Source: Microbacterium esteraromaticum (GTDB lineage Bacteria; Actinomycetota; Actinomycetes; Actinomycetales; Microbacteriaceae). From it: a stretch of 64,000 nucleotides of DNA. The position numbers were made by a program, and so were the translations under genes. Each line of letters begins with the position of its first letter. The stretch's first letter is position 1. Positions 53,181 to 62,117 of the stretch are shown here, piece after piece. The DNA lies in contig NZ_CP043732.1 in NCBI RefSeq assembly GCF_014084045.1, positions 868,001 through 932,000 of the forward strand, written 5' to 3'. Under the pieces are notes generated by a model. It ran no database searches. It saw only the letters and a list, made by a program, of their open reading frames with translations, and had not been told where the DNA came from.

Positions 53181-53591
53181 TTACGAGCCCGCAGTGGTGG
53201 TGGGAGTGGTTGAAGCGCATCCGGGGCCGGCGTAGAACGTGTTCGCGCCGGTGATCGTCAGGTTGACCGCCGTAGCACAAACAGTGTTGGCATCAGTCCC
53301 CGCGATCGTGACCTCGAGGTCATCGTCGTTCGTCTTGTACGAATCGGCCGCCACAGCTGCCGCGCCTGACGCCCACTGTGAAGACGCCTGAACAGCGGCG
53401 TTCTGTGCTGCAGACTTCGCCGCGCTGATCTTCGCCTCGTTCTGAATATTGCCGATGATCGGGATCGCGATGGCGACGAGGATGCCGAGGATCACGACGA
53501 CGATGATGAGCTCGATGAGGGAGAAGCCGGCCTCGCCGTTCTCCTCCCGTTCAGCCTTCTTGGCCTCGACGAGGCGACGGATGGTACGCAT
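53181..53591 (-). CDS. pilA: Major type IV pilin (prepilin)
   Basis: A 136-residue prepilin. A 22-residue basic leader ends at G22, followed by FSLIELIIVVVILGILVAIA; E27 is the +5 Glu. The soluble domain contains a Cys pair (VCATAVN and GPGCAST), consistent with a D-region disulfide, and a Thr/Ser-rich tail. It heads the leftward operon behind an AT-richer promoter region and is followed by a strong hairpin, as expected for an abundant subunit. GGAGGG precedes the ATG. Confidence 0.9.
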   Translation of the reverse strand: MRTIRRLVEAKKAEREENGEAGFSLIELIIVVVILGILVAIAIPIIGNIQNEAKISAAKSAAQNAAVQASSQWASGAAAVAADSYKTNDDDLEVTIAGTDANTVCATAVNLTITGANTFYAGPGCASTTPTTTAGS

Positions 53592-53871
53592 GCTTGAGGT
53601 TCCCTCCAGGATGACGGAGTGGGGGGGTATGACCGGGTCACGGCACGCTCGATCAGCGTCACTGCTGAGTGCGTCGTTTCCCCAGGTTCGGAGCCGCCGT
53701 CATCCCAGTTGAATTCGACTCCTGAGGCTCATAGTGGACCTATGAATAGCCTGAGCACAAGAAGCAATTGTCACGTTCAGGTCACGCTCTCGTAGACCCC
53801 CGAGATGCCTCGATGACGCGCAATCAGCGTGTCGAGTTACTAGCGATATACCGCAACCGGACCAGGCGCTT
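53592..53871. promoter_or_regulatory. Pilin promoter/intergenic region
   Basis: This 280-bp gene-free stretch separates the pilin gene from the tail of the DUF1992 gene, whose transcripts also run leftward toward it. It is less GC-rich than its surroundings around 53700-53790 and contains an imperfect inverted repeat (CTGAGGCT ... AGCCTGAG, 53722-53755) and a run of seven G at about 53623 just upstream of the pilin ribosome-binding site. The promoter presumably lies here; no box is convincing by eye. Confidence 0.45.
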
Positions 53872-54423
53872 TCAGCGACGCCACCAGCGGCGTCGAGGTT
53901 CGGCATCCGTCGTCGCCTCGGCACCGGCATCCGGATGCCTGGACGCGCGGCGCTCGCGCCACGCGCGCACCTCGGCCTCGACGTCACGCGGCTGCGTCAC
54001 GACCGGCGGCCCGCCGAGCAGCTGCCGTCGAGCCTCGATCACACGGCGGTTGAAGTCTTCGAGCACTCCGCGAACGTCGTCCTCGCGGCCGAGCTGGTCG
54101 AGCTCGCCGTCGAGCTCGCGATCCTCGACGCGCAGCATGAGGGCCGGCGGACCCAGCCCCGACAGGTTCTCGGTCTCGATCTTGCGGCGGATCCACCAGT
54201 CGGGATCGTGGTGCGTGCCCAGCCCTTCGAGCGGCTTCCCGGCTCCTGGCAGGTTGTCGAACTCACCGCGGCGGATCGCGAGCTGGATCGCCGTCTCGAC
54301 GAACTCGGCCTTGTTCTGCGAGTTCAGCACCATCGGCGCGTCGTTCTCGGGCTCGGCCTCCGCGCTCTCACCGGCGTCACGGCGCGCACGGTAGCGAGCC
54401 GCATTGCTCATCGCGTCAGACAT
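53872..54423 (-). CDS. DUF1992 protein
   Basis: A 183-residue protein with the DUF1992 (DnaJ-homologue C28-like) motif AIQLAIRRGEFDNLPGAGKPL at about residue 45, followed by DPDWWIRRKIETENL. The N terminus is acidic and the C terminus ends in a basic RRRWWRR. The ATG at 54423 has GGAGG eight bases upstream. Function is unknown. Confidence 0.88.
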   Translation of the reverse strand: MSDAMSNAARYRARRDAGESAEAEPENDAPMVLNSQNKAEFVETAIQLAIRRGEFDNLPGAGKPLEGLGTHHDPDWWIRRKIETENLSGLGPPALMLRVEDRELDGELDQLGREDDVRGVLEDFNRRVIEARRQLLGGPPVVTQPRDVEAEVRAWRERRASRHPDAGAEATTDAEPRRRWWRR

Positions 54424-54600
54424 GGCAGGCACCTCCGTCCCTCCAGGGTACGCGGGCGATGTCGCACAGGCGTCCTACTCTCGAACCGGGCAGCCCACAG
54501 CCGTCCGAGCAGGCAGCCCACCCGTCAGGCGAAGGGCCCGCGGTCGTGTTCGCGGGTGCCGCCAGCAGGCTCCGTCCCCGGCACCCCATAGGCTCGTGAG

Positions 54601-55934
54601 GTGGCATCCACCGCATCCCCTTCTCCCGCACTGAACCGCGAGATCCTGCGGCTCGCCGTGCCTGCGCTCGGTGCGCTCGTCGCCGAGCCCGCATTCCTCA
54701 TCCTCGACTCGATCATGGTCGGCCACCTCGGCACCTCAGCCCTCGCCGGCCTCGGCATCGCCGGCGCGGTGCTGCAGACGATCGTCGGGCTGATGATCTT
54801 CCTCGCGTACTCCACCACCCCAGCCGTCGCCCGCCGATTCGGCGCCGGCAAGCCGGGCGACGCCGTCTCGGTGGGCATCGACGGCATGTGGCTCGCCCTC
54901 GGCCTCGGGGCCGTGCTCGCCGTCGCCGGAGCCCTCGCCAGCCCGGCCCTGGTCGCCGCATTCGGGGCATCCGACGCCGTCTCGACCGAGGCGCAGACCT
55001 ACCTCACCATCTCGATGTGGGGTCTGCCCGCCATGCTCGTCGTCTTCGCCGCCAGCGGCCTGCTGCGCGGCATGCAGAACACCATGACCCCGCTGTGGAT
55101 CGCCGGTCTCGGCTTCGGCGCCAACGCGCTGCTCAACTGGATCTTCATCTACGGCTTCGGCTGGGGCATCGCCGGATCCGCCTTCGGCACGGTCGCCGCG
55201 CAGTGGGGAATGGTCGCCGCCTACGTCGTCGTCATCCGTCGCCTCGCTCTCCGGCACGGTGCGTCGATGAAAGCGCAGCGCGACGGCATCCGGGCACCGC
55301 CCGCTCCGGCGGATGGCTGTTCCTGCGCACCGTGAGCATGCGCGCCGCGCTGCTCGCGACCGTCGGCGTCGCCACCGGCATCGGCACACAGGAGCTCGCC
55401 GGCTGGCAGATCGCCTTCACCATCTTCATGACCGCCGCATTCGCCCTCGATGCCCTCGCGATCGCCGCGCAGGCGATGATCGGCAAGAGCCTCGGCTCGG
55501 GCGACATCGACCAGGTGCACCGCGTGCTGCGCCGCACCGTGGCGTGGGGGCTCTGGTTCGGTGTCATCGTCGGCGCCGTCATCGCCGTCTTCTCGCCTGT
55601 GCTGGGCGTCGTCTTCACCGGCGACGCCGAGATCGGCGCGCTGGTGCAGCCCGCATTCCTCGTGCTGGCCGCCGCACAGCCCATCGCCGGAATCGTCTTC
55701 GTTCTCGACGGCGTGCTGATGGGCGCGAACGACTCCCGCTACCTCGCGATCGCCGGGCTGCTGAACCTCGTGCCGTTCCTTCCCGCCCTGTGGATCATCA
55801 CCGCCACCGGCGTCGACGGCGTCGCCGGCCTGGTCTGGCTCGCCGCCGCGTTCTTCGGCGTCTACCTGCTCGCGCGACTCGGCACGCTCAGCTGGCGCGT
55901 GCGCACCGACGACTGGACCCGCACGGGCGCCTGA
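54601..55934 (+). pseudogene. MATE-family efflux transporter interrupted by a one-base frameshift
   Basis: Two frames together encode a normal-length MATE protein (about 444 residues). The first, 54601-55335, covers helices 1-6 or so (FLILDSIMVGHLGTSALAGL, LLRGMQNTMTPLWIAGLGFG). The remainder continues in another frame from GTARSGGWLFLRT (about 55293) to 55934 (ALDALAIAAQAMIGKSLGSG, GVLMGANDSRYLAIAGLLNL). Adding one G to the GGG run at 55292-55294 joins the frames as DGIRGTARSGG. Either a sequencing error or a genuine inactivating (or reversible) slippage. GTG start is leaderless (TAGGCT box). Confidence 0.82.
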
Positions 55935-55966
55935 CCCGCGCCCGCCCCGAGACCCCCACCTGCTGC

Positions 55967-56008
55967 CGAGACCCCCACCTGCGGACGTTCATATCTAGGG
56001 GTCTCGGC
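55967..56008. terminator. Bidirectional hairpin between the MATE and acyl-CoA dehydrogenase genes
   Basis: CCGAGACCCC and GGGGTCTCGG form a 10-bp stem around a loop of about 22 nt. A second copy of GAGACCCCCACCTGC lies just upstream, giving a small direct repeat. Confidence 0.65.
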
Positions 56009-56045
56009 GATACCTGGGGGTGTCGGCGAGAGGGACGGCCCGAGG

Positions 56046-57761
56046 TCAGGCCACCTCGCCCGCGGCCACCGTCTCGGCCAGCATGTGCACTCGCGGCAGG
56101 TGGTGCGCGCCGTAGAAGTCGGCAGACACCAGACGGGCGTGGTCAGAGGCATCCGGCGTCGAGTGGCGCAGCACCGCGGCGACCGCGAGACCGTGCATCC
56201 ATCCGCCGGCGAGCGTTCCGAGCAGCATGAGGTAGGGCACGCTGACGCCGTAGGCGTCGCGGGTGGCACCGAAGCCGACGACGGATGCCGTGGCGCGGCG
56301 CGCCGAGTCGACCGCGCGCCCCAGACGCTCGGCCGTGCGCGTGGCGACCTCGCTCTCGAGTCCGCGCAGCTCCTCGGCCGTCGACAGGATCGAGGAGAAG
56401 AGCGTCTCGGCCGTCGCGCCGCCGTCGCGGATCAACTTGCGGCCGATGAGGTCGTTCGACTGGATGGCCGTGGTGCCCTCGTAGATCGGCATGATCCGGG
56501 CATCGCGGTAGTGCTGCGCGACGCCGGTCTCCTCGATGAAGCCCATGCCGCCGTGCACCTGGATCGCGTCGCTGGTGAGCGCGACCGCATCCTCGGTGGC
56601 CCAGCCCTTGAGGATCGGCACGAAGAACTCTGCCAGCGCACCCGTGCCGTCCGTCGAGGCCCGATCGAACAGGTCGCCGAGGTACACACCCAGGGCGCGC
56701 ATCGCGAACAGACGGCTCTGCATCGACAGCAGCAGTCGGCGGACGTCCGGGTGCTCGGCGATCGGCGCGCCGGCCGGGCGATCGAGCACGGCGCCCTGGC
56801 GACGCTCGTCGGCGTACGCGACGGCCTGCTGATAGGCGCGGTCGGAGATGCCGGTGGCCTGGAAGCCCATGCCCGCGCGCGCCGAGTTCATCATGACGAA
56901 CATGCCCGCGAGCCCGCCGCCGATCTCGCCGACGAGGTATCCGGTCGCGTCATCGTAGGCGAGCACGCAGGTGGGGCTGCCGTGGATGCCGAGCTTGTGC
57001 TCGAGTGCCACCGTGGTGACGGCGTTGCGCTCCCCCGGCTCTCCGGCTGCGTCCGGCATGAACTTCGGCACGACGAACAGCGACAGGCCCTTCGCCCCGG
57101 CAGGCGCGTCGGGCGTGCGAGCGAGCACGAGGTGGACGATGTTCGAGGCCACGTCGTGGTCGCCCCAGGTGATGAAGATCTTCTGGCCGCTGATGCCCCA
57201 CGACCCGTCGGCGCGCGGGGTGGCGATCGTGCGGATCGCGCCCAGGTCGGTGCCGGCGTCGGGCTCGGTGAGATTCATCGTTCCCGTCCACTCGCCTGAC
57301 ACGAGCTTGGTCAGGTACGTCTGGCGCAGCTCGTCGGATGCCGCGGCGTCGAGCGCATGGATCTGACCAGCAGTCAGCAGCCAGCACAGCGCGAAGGCCG
57401 CGTTGGACGCGTTCCAGATCTCGCCGAGGCCCGCTCGAATCGACCCTGGCAGGCCGTCGCCCCCGGCGGACTCGGGCGCCTCGGCGCTGACCCAGCCGGC
57501 TTCGACGAACGCCTGGTAGGCCCCGGCGAACCCGGCGGGAAGGTGCACCTGGCCGTCTTCGATGCGCGCGCCCTCGCGGTCGCCGCTGGTCTCGAGCGGC
57601 GCCAGGACGGATGCCGCGAACTCGCCGGCACCCGCGATGATCTCGGTGGCGTCCTCGGCCGTGAACGCGCCGCCCGTCGCCCTCGCGGGCAGGTCGAGGC
57701 CGAACGCCTCGCCGAAGAGGAAGCGGTAGTCGTCGACCGGGGGGACGTAGTCGGATGCCAT
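56046..57761 (-). CDS. Acyl-CoA dehydrogenase with C-terminal extension
   Basis: A 571-residue FAD enzyme. The N-terminal domain, the FAD-binding MNLTEPDAGTDLGAI and KIFITWGDHDVASNI segments, and the catalytic Glu in MPIYEGTTAIQSNDLIGRK (about residue 427) identify the family. QVHGGMGFIEE is also typical. The extra C-terminal ~130 residues match the longer ACAD subclass found beside beta-oxidation genes. It oxidises acyl-CoA to trans-2-enoyl-CoA. The ATG at 57761 has GGAG six bases upstream. Chain-length specificity is unknown and no partner ETF gene is nearby. Confidence 0.9.
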   Translation of the reverse strand: MASDYVPPVDDYRFLFGEAFGLDLPARATGGAFTAEDATEIIAGAGEFAASVLAPLETSGDREGARIEDGQVHLPAGFAGAYQAFVEAGWVSAEAPESAGGDGLPGSIRAGLGEIWNASNAAFALCWLLTAGQIHALDAAASDELRQTYLTKLVSGEWTGTMNLTEPDAGTDLGAIRTIATPRADGSWGISGQKIFITWGDHDVASNIVHLVLARTPDAPAGAKGLSLFVVPKFMPDAAGEPGERNAVTTVALEHKLGIHGSPTCVLAYDDATGYLVGEIGGGLAGMFVMMNSARAGMGFQATGISDRAYQQAVAYADERRQGAVLDRPAGAPIAEHPDVRRLLLSMQSRLFAMRALGVYLGDLFDRASTDGTGALAEFFVPILKGWATEDAVALTSDAIQVHGGMGFIEETGVAQHYRDARIMPIYEGTTAIQSNDLIGRKLIRDGGATAETLFSSILSTAEELRGLESEVATRTAERLGRAVDSARRATASVVGFGATRDAYGVSVPYLMLLGTLAGGWMHGLAVAAVLRHSTPDASDHARLVSADFYGAHHLPRVHMLAETVAAGEVA

Positions 57762-57843
57762 GATGCACTCCATTCGGGTGAGACTCAGACCCACTTTACG
57801 CGAGACTGCGTCTCAGTGGAATGGCGAGTCGCCGAGCCCTCGA

Positions 57844-58464
57844 TCAGGCGTGCCGACGGCACCACTCGTACATCACGACCGCGGCCGCCGCGCTCGCATT
57901 GATCGAGCGGGTCGAGCCGTACTGGGTGATCTCGATGTGACCGGCCGCCGCGGCCAGCGCCTCCTCCGACAGGCCGGGCCCCTCCTGCCCGAACAGCAGC
58001 ACGCAGCGCTCGGGCAGCTCCGCGCGGTCGACCGGCACCGCCTCGCCGACGTTGTCGACGGCGATGATCGGGATGCCCTCCTTCGCCGCCCACGCGGCGA
58101 ACGTCTCGACATCGGGATGATGCACGACGTGCTGGTACCGGTCGGTCACCATGGCGCCGCGCTTGTTCCAGCGGCGGCGTCCGATGATGTGCACCGTGTC
58201 GGCGAGAAATGCATTGGCGCTGCGCACGATCGAGCCGATGTTCATGTCGTGCTGCCAGTTCTCGATGGCCACGTGGAACGGGTGCCTCTGGGTGTCGAGG
58301 TCGGCGACGATGGCATCCATCCGCCAGTACCGGTACCGGTCGATGACGTTGCGGGTGTCGCCGTGCGCGAGCAGCTCGGGGTCGTAGTGCTCTTCGGTCG
58401 GCCACTCCCCCGGCCACGGGCCCACGCCGTATCCCGGCTGCGCCGCTGAGCCCGTCTCTTCCAT
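57844..58464 (-). CDS. TrmH/SpoU-family RNA 2'-O-methyltransferase
   Basis: A 206-residue SPOUT methyltransferase. Motif 1 is NIGSIVRSANAFLADTVHII, motif 2 CVLLFGQEGPGLSEEAL and motif 3 ITQYGSTRSINASAAAAVVM, the trefoil-knot SAM site. The N terminus is Trp/Tyr-rich (GPWPGEWPTEEHYDPEL). It methylates tRNA or rRNA ribose; the target nucleotide is not predictable. The ATG at 58464 is leaderless-like (TACGCT box) and divergent from mntH. Confidence 0.92.
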   Translation of the reverse strand: MEETGSAAQPGYGVGPWPGEWPTEEHYDPELLAHGDTRNVIDRYRYWRMDAIVADLDTQRHPFHVAIENWQHDMNIGSIVRSANAFLADTVHIIGRRRWNKRGAMVTDRYQHVVHHPDVETFAAWAAKEGIPIIAVDNVGEAVPVDRAELPERCVLLFGQEGPGLSEEALAAAAGHIEITQYGSTRSINASAAAAVVMYEWCRRHA

Positions 58465-58551
58465 CACTATCCAGCGTAGCCCCGCCACCACCACCCGCCC
58501 CCGGCGCTCCCCTTCCCGCGGCGAGGGTGACGATGTCGTTGCGTGAGCAGA

Positions 58552-58601
58552 ATTTAGGCACGCCGAAATAGTCCGGAGTAGACTTTTCGGCATGCCTAAA
58601 T
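58552..58601. promoter_or_regulatory. Two MntR-type operators over the mntH promoter
   Basis: Boxes at 58552-58569 (ATTTAGGCACGCCGAAAT) and 58584-58601 (TTTTCGGCATGCCTAAAT) are near-palindromes, inverted relative to each other, 16 of 18 identical, with centres 32 bp apart. A TAGACT -10-like box lies between them (58579), and the second box overlaps the ATG. Binding would block the promoter and the start. mntR lies 1.8 kb downstream. Confidence 0.85.
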
Positions 58602-59863
58602 CTGTGATGGCCGCGTCCGCACTGCCCGCACGGCGCCCGGCGCGCTCCCTGTGGCGCAGCGCCTGGCTGCTCGGACCCGCCCTCGTCGCCGGCGTCGCGT
58701 ACCTCGATCCGGGCAATGTGGCGAGCAACATGACCGCCGGCGCCCGCTACGGCTACCTGCTCGTGTGGGTCGTCATCGCCGGCAACGTGATGGCATGGCT
58801 GATCCAGTACCTCTCGGCGAAGCTCGGCATCGTGACCGGCCGCAGCCTGCCCGAGGTGCTCGGCACCCGCATCCGCAATCGCTGGGCCAGACGCGCGTAC
58901 TGGCTGCAGGCCGAGCTCGTCGCGATGGCCACCGACATCGCCGAGGTGCTCGGCGGAGCCGTTGCGCTGAACCTGCTCTTCGGCATCCCGCTGCTGCTCG
59001 GCGGGATCATCACCGGTGCCGTCTCGATCGTCCTGCTCGCCGTCCAGACCCGCCGGGGCCCACGGCACTTCGAGTTCGTCATCATCGGACTGATGGCGAT
59101 CATCGTGATCGGCTTCATCGCCGGCCTCTTCGTCGCACCGCCCGACCCCGCGGGCGTCGTCGGCGGCCTGCTGCCGCGGTTCGCCGACAGCGGCTCGGTG
59201 CTCCTTGCGGCATCCATCCTCGGGGCGACGGTGATGCCGCACGCGATCTACGCGCACAGCGCGCTGACGCGCGACCGGTTCGGGTCGGAGGAGGGGTCGC
59301 GGCTTCCGAGCATCCGGATGCTGCTCACCATCACCCGCTGGGACGTCACCATCGCGATGGTGATCGCCGGCTCGGTCAATCTCGCGATCCTGCTGCTCGC
59401 AGCGGCGAACCTCGCCGGGGTCGAGGGCACCGACTCGCTCGAGGGAGCGCATGCCGCGATCAACTCCAGCCTCGGGCCGATCATCGGCACCCTGTTCGCG
59501 ATCGGTCTCCTGGCATCCGGTCTCGCGTCGACCTCGGTCGGCGCCTACGCCGGAGCCGAGATCATGCACGGTCTGCTGACCGTCCGCGTCCCTGCCCTCG
59601 CTCGGCGGCTGGTCACCCTCATCCCGGCACTCGTCATCCTCGGCGTCGGGTTCGACCCGACCCTGGCGCTCGTGCTCAGCCAGGTGGTGCTGTCGTTCGG
59701 AATCCCGTTCGCTCTCGTCCCTCTGGTCGCGCTCACCGCGCAGCGCCGCACGCTGGGCGAGCACGCGAACCGGCGCGTGACGACGGTGCTCGGCATCGTC
59801 TTCGCCACGCTGCTGATCACCCTCAACGCCGTGCTGCTCTGGCTGGTCGCCACCGGCGGGTGA
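58592..59863 (+). CDS. mntH: Nramp-family Mn2+/Fe2+ transporter
   Basis: A 423-residue proton-coupled divalent-metal importer. The metal-binding helix-1 motif is DPGN (D39-N42) in AYLDPGNVASN, and the helix-6 motif is MPH in GATVMPHAIYAHSAL near residue 215. About 11 helices are visible. The ATG at 58592 lies seven bases after a TAGACT box, so the mRNA is probably leaderless; an internal ATG at 58607 is possible. Two operator boxes at the start and mntR nearby indicate repression by manganese. Confidence 0.94.
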   Translation: MPKSVMAASALPARRPARSLWRSAWLLGPALVAGVAYLDPGNVASNMTAGARYGYLLVWVVIAGNVMAWLIQYLSAKLGIVTGRSLPEVLGTRIRNRWARRAYWLQAELVAMATDIAEVLGGAVALNLLFGIPLLLGGIITGAVSIVLLAVQTRRGPRHFEFVIIGLMAIIVIGFIAGLFVAPPDPAGVVGGLLPRFADSGSVLLAASILGATVMPHAIYAHSALTRDRFGSEEGSRLPSIRMLLTITRWDVTIAMVIAGSVNLAILLLAAANLAGVEGTDSLEGAHAAINSSLGPIIGTLFAIGLLASGLASTSVGAYAGAEIMHGLLTVRVPALARRLVTLIPALVILGVGFDPTLALVLSQVVLSFGIPFALVPLVALTAQRRTLGEHANRRVTTVLGIVFATLLITLNAVLLWLVATGG

Positions 59864-59883
59864 TCGCGACCTGCGGCTTCGCG

Positions 59884-60009
59884 CGCCGAGTGCACGAGAG
59901 ATTCGCGTGAACAAGCAGTGCACTCGGCGAGGTCCCGTGCTCTCGACGCAGTCCCGTGCACTCGGCGAGGTCCCGTGCTCTCGACGCAGTCCCGTGCTCT
60001 CGACGCAGA
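59884..60009. repeat. Terminator hairpin and 38-bp tandem repeats after mntH
   Basis: An 11-bp inverted repeat (CGCCGAGTGCA / TGCACTCGGCG, 59884-59929) is the likely mntH terminator. Its right arm begins a 38-bp unit (TGCACTCGGCGAGGTCCCGT...) repeated at 59919 and 59957, with a further partial copy of TCCCGTGCTCTCGACGCAG. Confidence 0.7.
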
Positions 60010-60046
60010 AGAGAAGAGCGCACGACCCCCGGGTAGGCTCGACGCC

Positions 60047-60370
60047 ATGCCCTCCTCCCCCGTGAAGAAGCACCGCGACGACTCCGAAGCCCGCCGCGCG
60101 ATGCGGCTGAGCACCTGGTTCGCGCTGGGCACGGGTGCGCTGGGCGTGCTGCTGCTCGCACTGCCGGGCCTGCTGCCCGCCGGCGGGCCCTGGGTTCAGC
60201 TCGGGCTCGGAGCACTGACCCTCTTCCTGGCGTTCCGGGCGCGCGCCATCGGCACCCGCGGCGTGAACGACTACGACGGTCGCCTCTCGCTGCTCGCCGC
60301 GATCGCGGGCTTCGCGATCCTCTTCTTCGCGGGCAACGCCGCCTTCCGGATGCTCTTCATCGTGAGCTGA
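60047..60370 (+). CDS. Small membrane protein, unknown function
   Basis: A 107-residue protein with a basic N terminus (SSPVKKHRDDSEARRAMRLS) and three hydrophobic segments. A TAGGCT box seven bases before ATG indicates a leaderless promoter. It ends two bases before mntR, so the two genes are probably co-transcribed and it may be linked to metal homeostasis (inference). Confidence 0.7.
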   Translation: MPSSPVKKHRDDSEARRAMRLSTWFALGTGALGVLLLALPGLLPAGGPWVQLGLGALTLFLAFRARAIGTRGVNDYDGRLSLLAAIAGFAILFFAGNAAFRMLFIVS

Positions 60371-60372
60371 TC

Positions 60373-60975
60373 ATGGCATCGCCCGCCTACGACGACTACC
60401 TCAAGACGGTGTACGCGCACACCGAGTGGCAGGACGCGCCCATCACTCCGTCGCAGCTCGCCACGGCCCTGGGCATCGCGCCGTCGAGCGTCACCGAGAT
60501 GGTCAAGAAGCTCGCCGCCGCCGGTCTCGTCTCGCATGTGCCGTACGGGGCCGTAAAGCTCACGGAAGCAGGGCGCGACCGCGCCCTGCAGATGCTGCGC
60601 CGCCACCGGCTGATCGAGACATGGCTGGTGCGCGAGTTCGGCTACGCCTGGCATGAGGTGCACGACGAGGCGGAGGTGCTCGAGCACACGATCAGCGATC
60701 GGCTGCTGGATGCCATCGACGAGCGACTCGGCCGCCCCCGCTTCGATCCGCACGGCGATGCGATCCCGGATGCGAACGGCGACGTGGTTCGCGAGCCGTT
60801 CGTGCTCCTCGGCGAGGCCCCCGCCGGGCACACGGGCCGCGTGCTGCGGGTGAGCGACCGGGACCCCGACCTGCTGCAGCAGCTGGAGGATGCCGGAGTG
60901 AGCGTCGGCGCGGAGATCACGACCCCCGCCGGGCTGCCGGACGGAGCCGCGGACGCCGTCTGGCTCAGCATCTGA
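60373..60975 (+). CDS. mntR: DtxR/MntR-family metal-dependent repressor
   Basis: A 200-residue DtxR-family regulator: winged HTH (ITPSQLATALGIAPSSVTEM, residues 24-45), recognition helix, and a dimerisation domain with metal-ligand region HRLIETWLVREFGYAWHEVHDEAEVLEH. A C-terminal domain follows (GHTGRVLRVSDRDPDLLQQL). It is the probable repressor of mntH. The family uses Mn2+ or Fe2+; Mn is assigned here from the Nramp neighbour. Confidence 0.88.
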   Translation: MASPAYDDYLKTVYAHTEWQDAPITPSQLATALGIAPSSVTEMVKKLAAAGLVSHVPYGAVKLTEAGRDRALQMLRRHRLIETWLVREFGYAWHEVHDEAEVLEHTISDRLLDAIDERLGRPRFDPHGDAIPDANGDVVREPFVLLGEAPAGHTGRVLRVSDRDPDLLQQLEDAGVSVGAEITTPAGLPDGAADAVWLSI

Positions 60976-61067
60976 GAGCCGTGCGGATCCGCGCCGATGG
61001 GGAGGTCACCCCATCTCTTCCGATCCCCGTCATCCCCTAGGCTGATCGCAGAATCGGGGGGATTCGG

Positions 61068-61401
61068 ATGACCCAGGACTACAGCATCGCGCTTCTCGCG
61101 CCGAGACCCTCACGAACGCACTCCGGGGACTCGACCTCGCCGCTCCGGCGTCGGCCACCACGACCGTGATCGCGCATTCGTACGCGGTTCCCTGCCGGAT
61201 GCGACAGTGTTCGAAAGCGATGGCGGCCTCCTCGCAGACGGCACGTACCTGGACTACACCCCGGGCCACGGCACGCACTCCGAGGCGAATCTGCCCATCG
61301 GATCCGTCGTGAACGACGGCGGCTACCTCGAGCGAGGCAGCGAGTCGTTCGCGAACATCGCCAACATCATCAGCCACGGCGAGCCTCTGGAGACCAGCTG
61401 A
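61068..61401 (+). pseudogene. Decayed alpha/beta-hydrolase (DUF1023-type) gene
   Basis: Three frames carry pieces of one protein: AETLTNALRGLDLAAPA and TTTVIAHSYA (the nucleophile-elbow region, normally GHSYG) in one, then VFESDGGLLADGTYLDYTPG and HGTHSEANLP to ESFANIANIIS in another. The stretch between them is deleted, and the N-terminal bulk is missing. The last frame ends at 61401, overlapping the lipoprotein start (TGATG). The usual neighbour relation with a lipoprotein is retained. Confidence 0.65.
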
Positions 61402-62072
61402 TGAGACGGCAGGCACAGCCCCCGGCAGAACCATCCGCACGGATTCGACGAGCGATCGCGACCCTCGTGCTGGCGATCGGAGCGACCACCATGACCGCAT
61501 GCACCCCCGCCGTCCCTTCGGGGGAGGCGCTCTACGCCGAAGCAGAGAGCAACTACCTCCGCTATCGCGGGTTCGTCAACGAACTGCAGTCCTCACTCTC
61601 GACGCAGCCGTGGCGGATCGGGCAACTCGGTTCCTACGGCATGCAGCCCTCCGAGTGCGACGGGCCAGGCACCTATCAGTTCCGCCTCGATCGCGCGGTT
61701 CAGCTCGATGCCGCCCAGCGTGTGGAATATGCAGACACCGTCGAATCCTTCCTGAACGACAAGGGGATGACCCCGTCGCGAGGGACTCTCGGCAGCGACA
61801 GCCAGGAGGGGCAGCTCATCCAGGTGAAGGTCAGGGACGAGGGCGATTTCGAGCTGCTGCTGATCGAGATCGGCAAGACCGGGGACGTGCTGATCTCGGC
61901 CCGGACCGCCTGCTGGCCAGGCGATCGCGCAGAGCTGAGCGAGAGACTCTTCGGCGGCGTCTATCTCGGTGACGGCTATCTGCCCGTCGACACCGAGTCC
62001 CCGACCGACCCGCTGTTCTTCGGCATCACCCCCGGCGACCCGCAGTTCGTCCGCGAGACCCCGTCGCCTTAG
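61401..62072 (+). CDS. Putative lipoprotein
   Basis: A 223-residue exported protein. A long N-region (20 residues) precedes the hydrophobic segment ATLVLAIGATTMTAC; C34 is the probable lipidated Cys. The mature part has no recognised domain but conserved-looking blocks, YLRYRGFVNELQ and YQFRLDRAVQLD. It was probably co-transcribed with the now decayed hydrolase upstream. Its function is unknown. Confidence 0.7.
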   Translation: MRRQAQPPAEPSARIRRAIATLVLAIGATTMTACTPAVPSGEALYAEAESNYLRYRGFVNELQSSLSTQPWRIGQLGSYGMQPSECDGPGTYQFRLDRAVQLDAAQRVEYADTVESFLNDKGMTPSRGTLGSDSQEGQLIQVKVRDEGDFELLLIEIGKTGDVLISARTACWPGDRAELSERLFGGVYLGDGYLPVDTESPTDPLFFGITPGDPQFVRETPSP

Positions 62073-62117
62073 CCACAGCGCCGCCCACGCACCTAGGCTG
62101 GGCACGGAGGCAACACG

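Noticed and set aside
55280..55300. Programmed -1 frameshifting in the MATE gene
   Set aside because: There is no slippery heptamer with downstream pseudoknot evident, and MATE genes are normally single-frame; a base loss in the G run is simpler.
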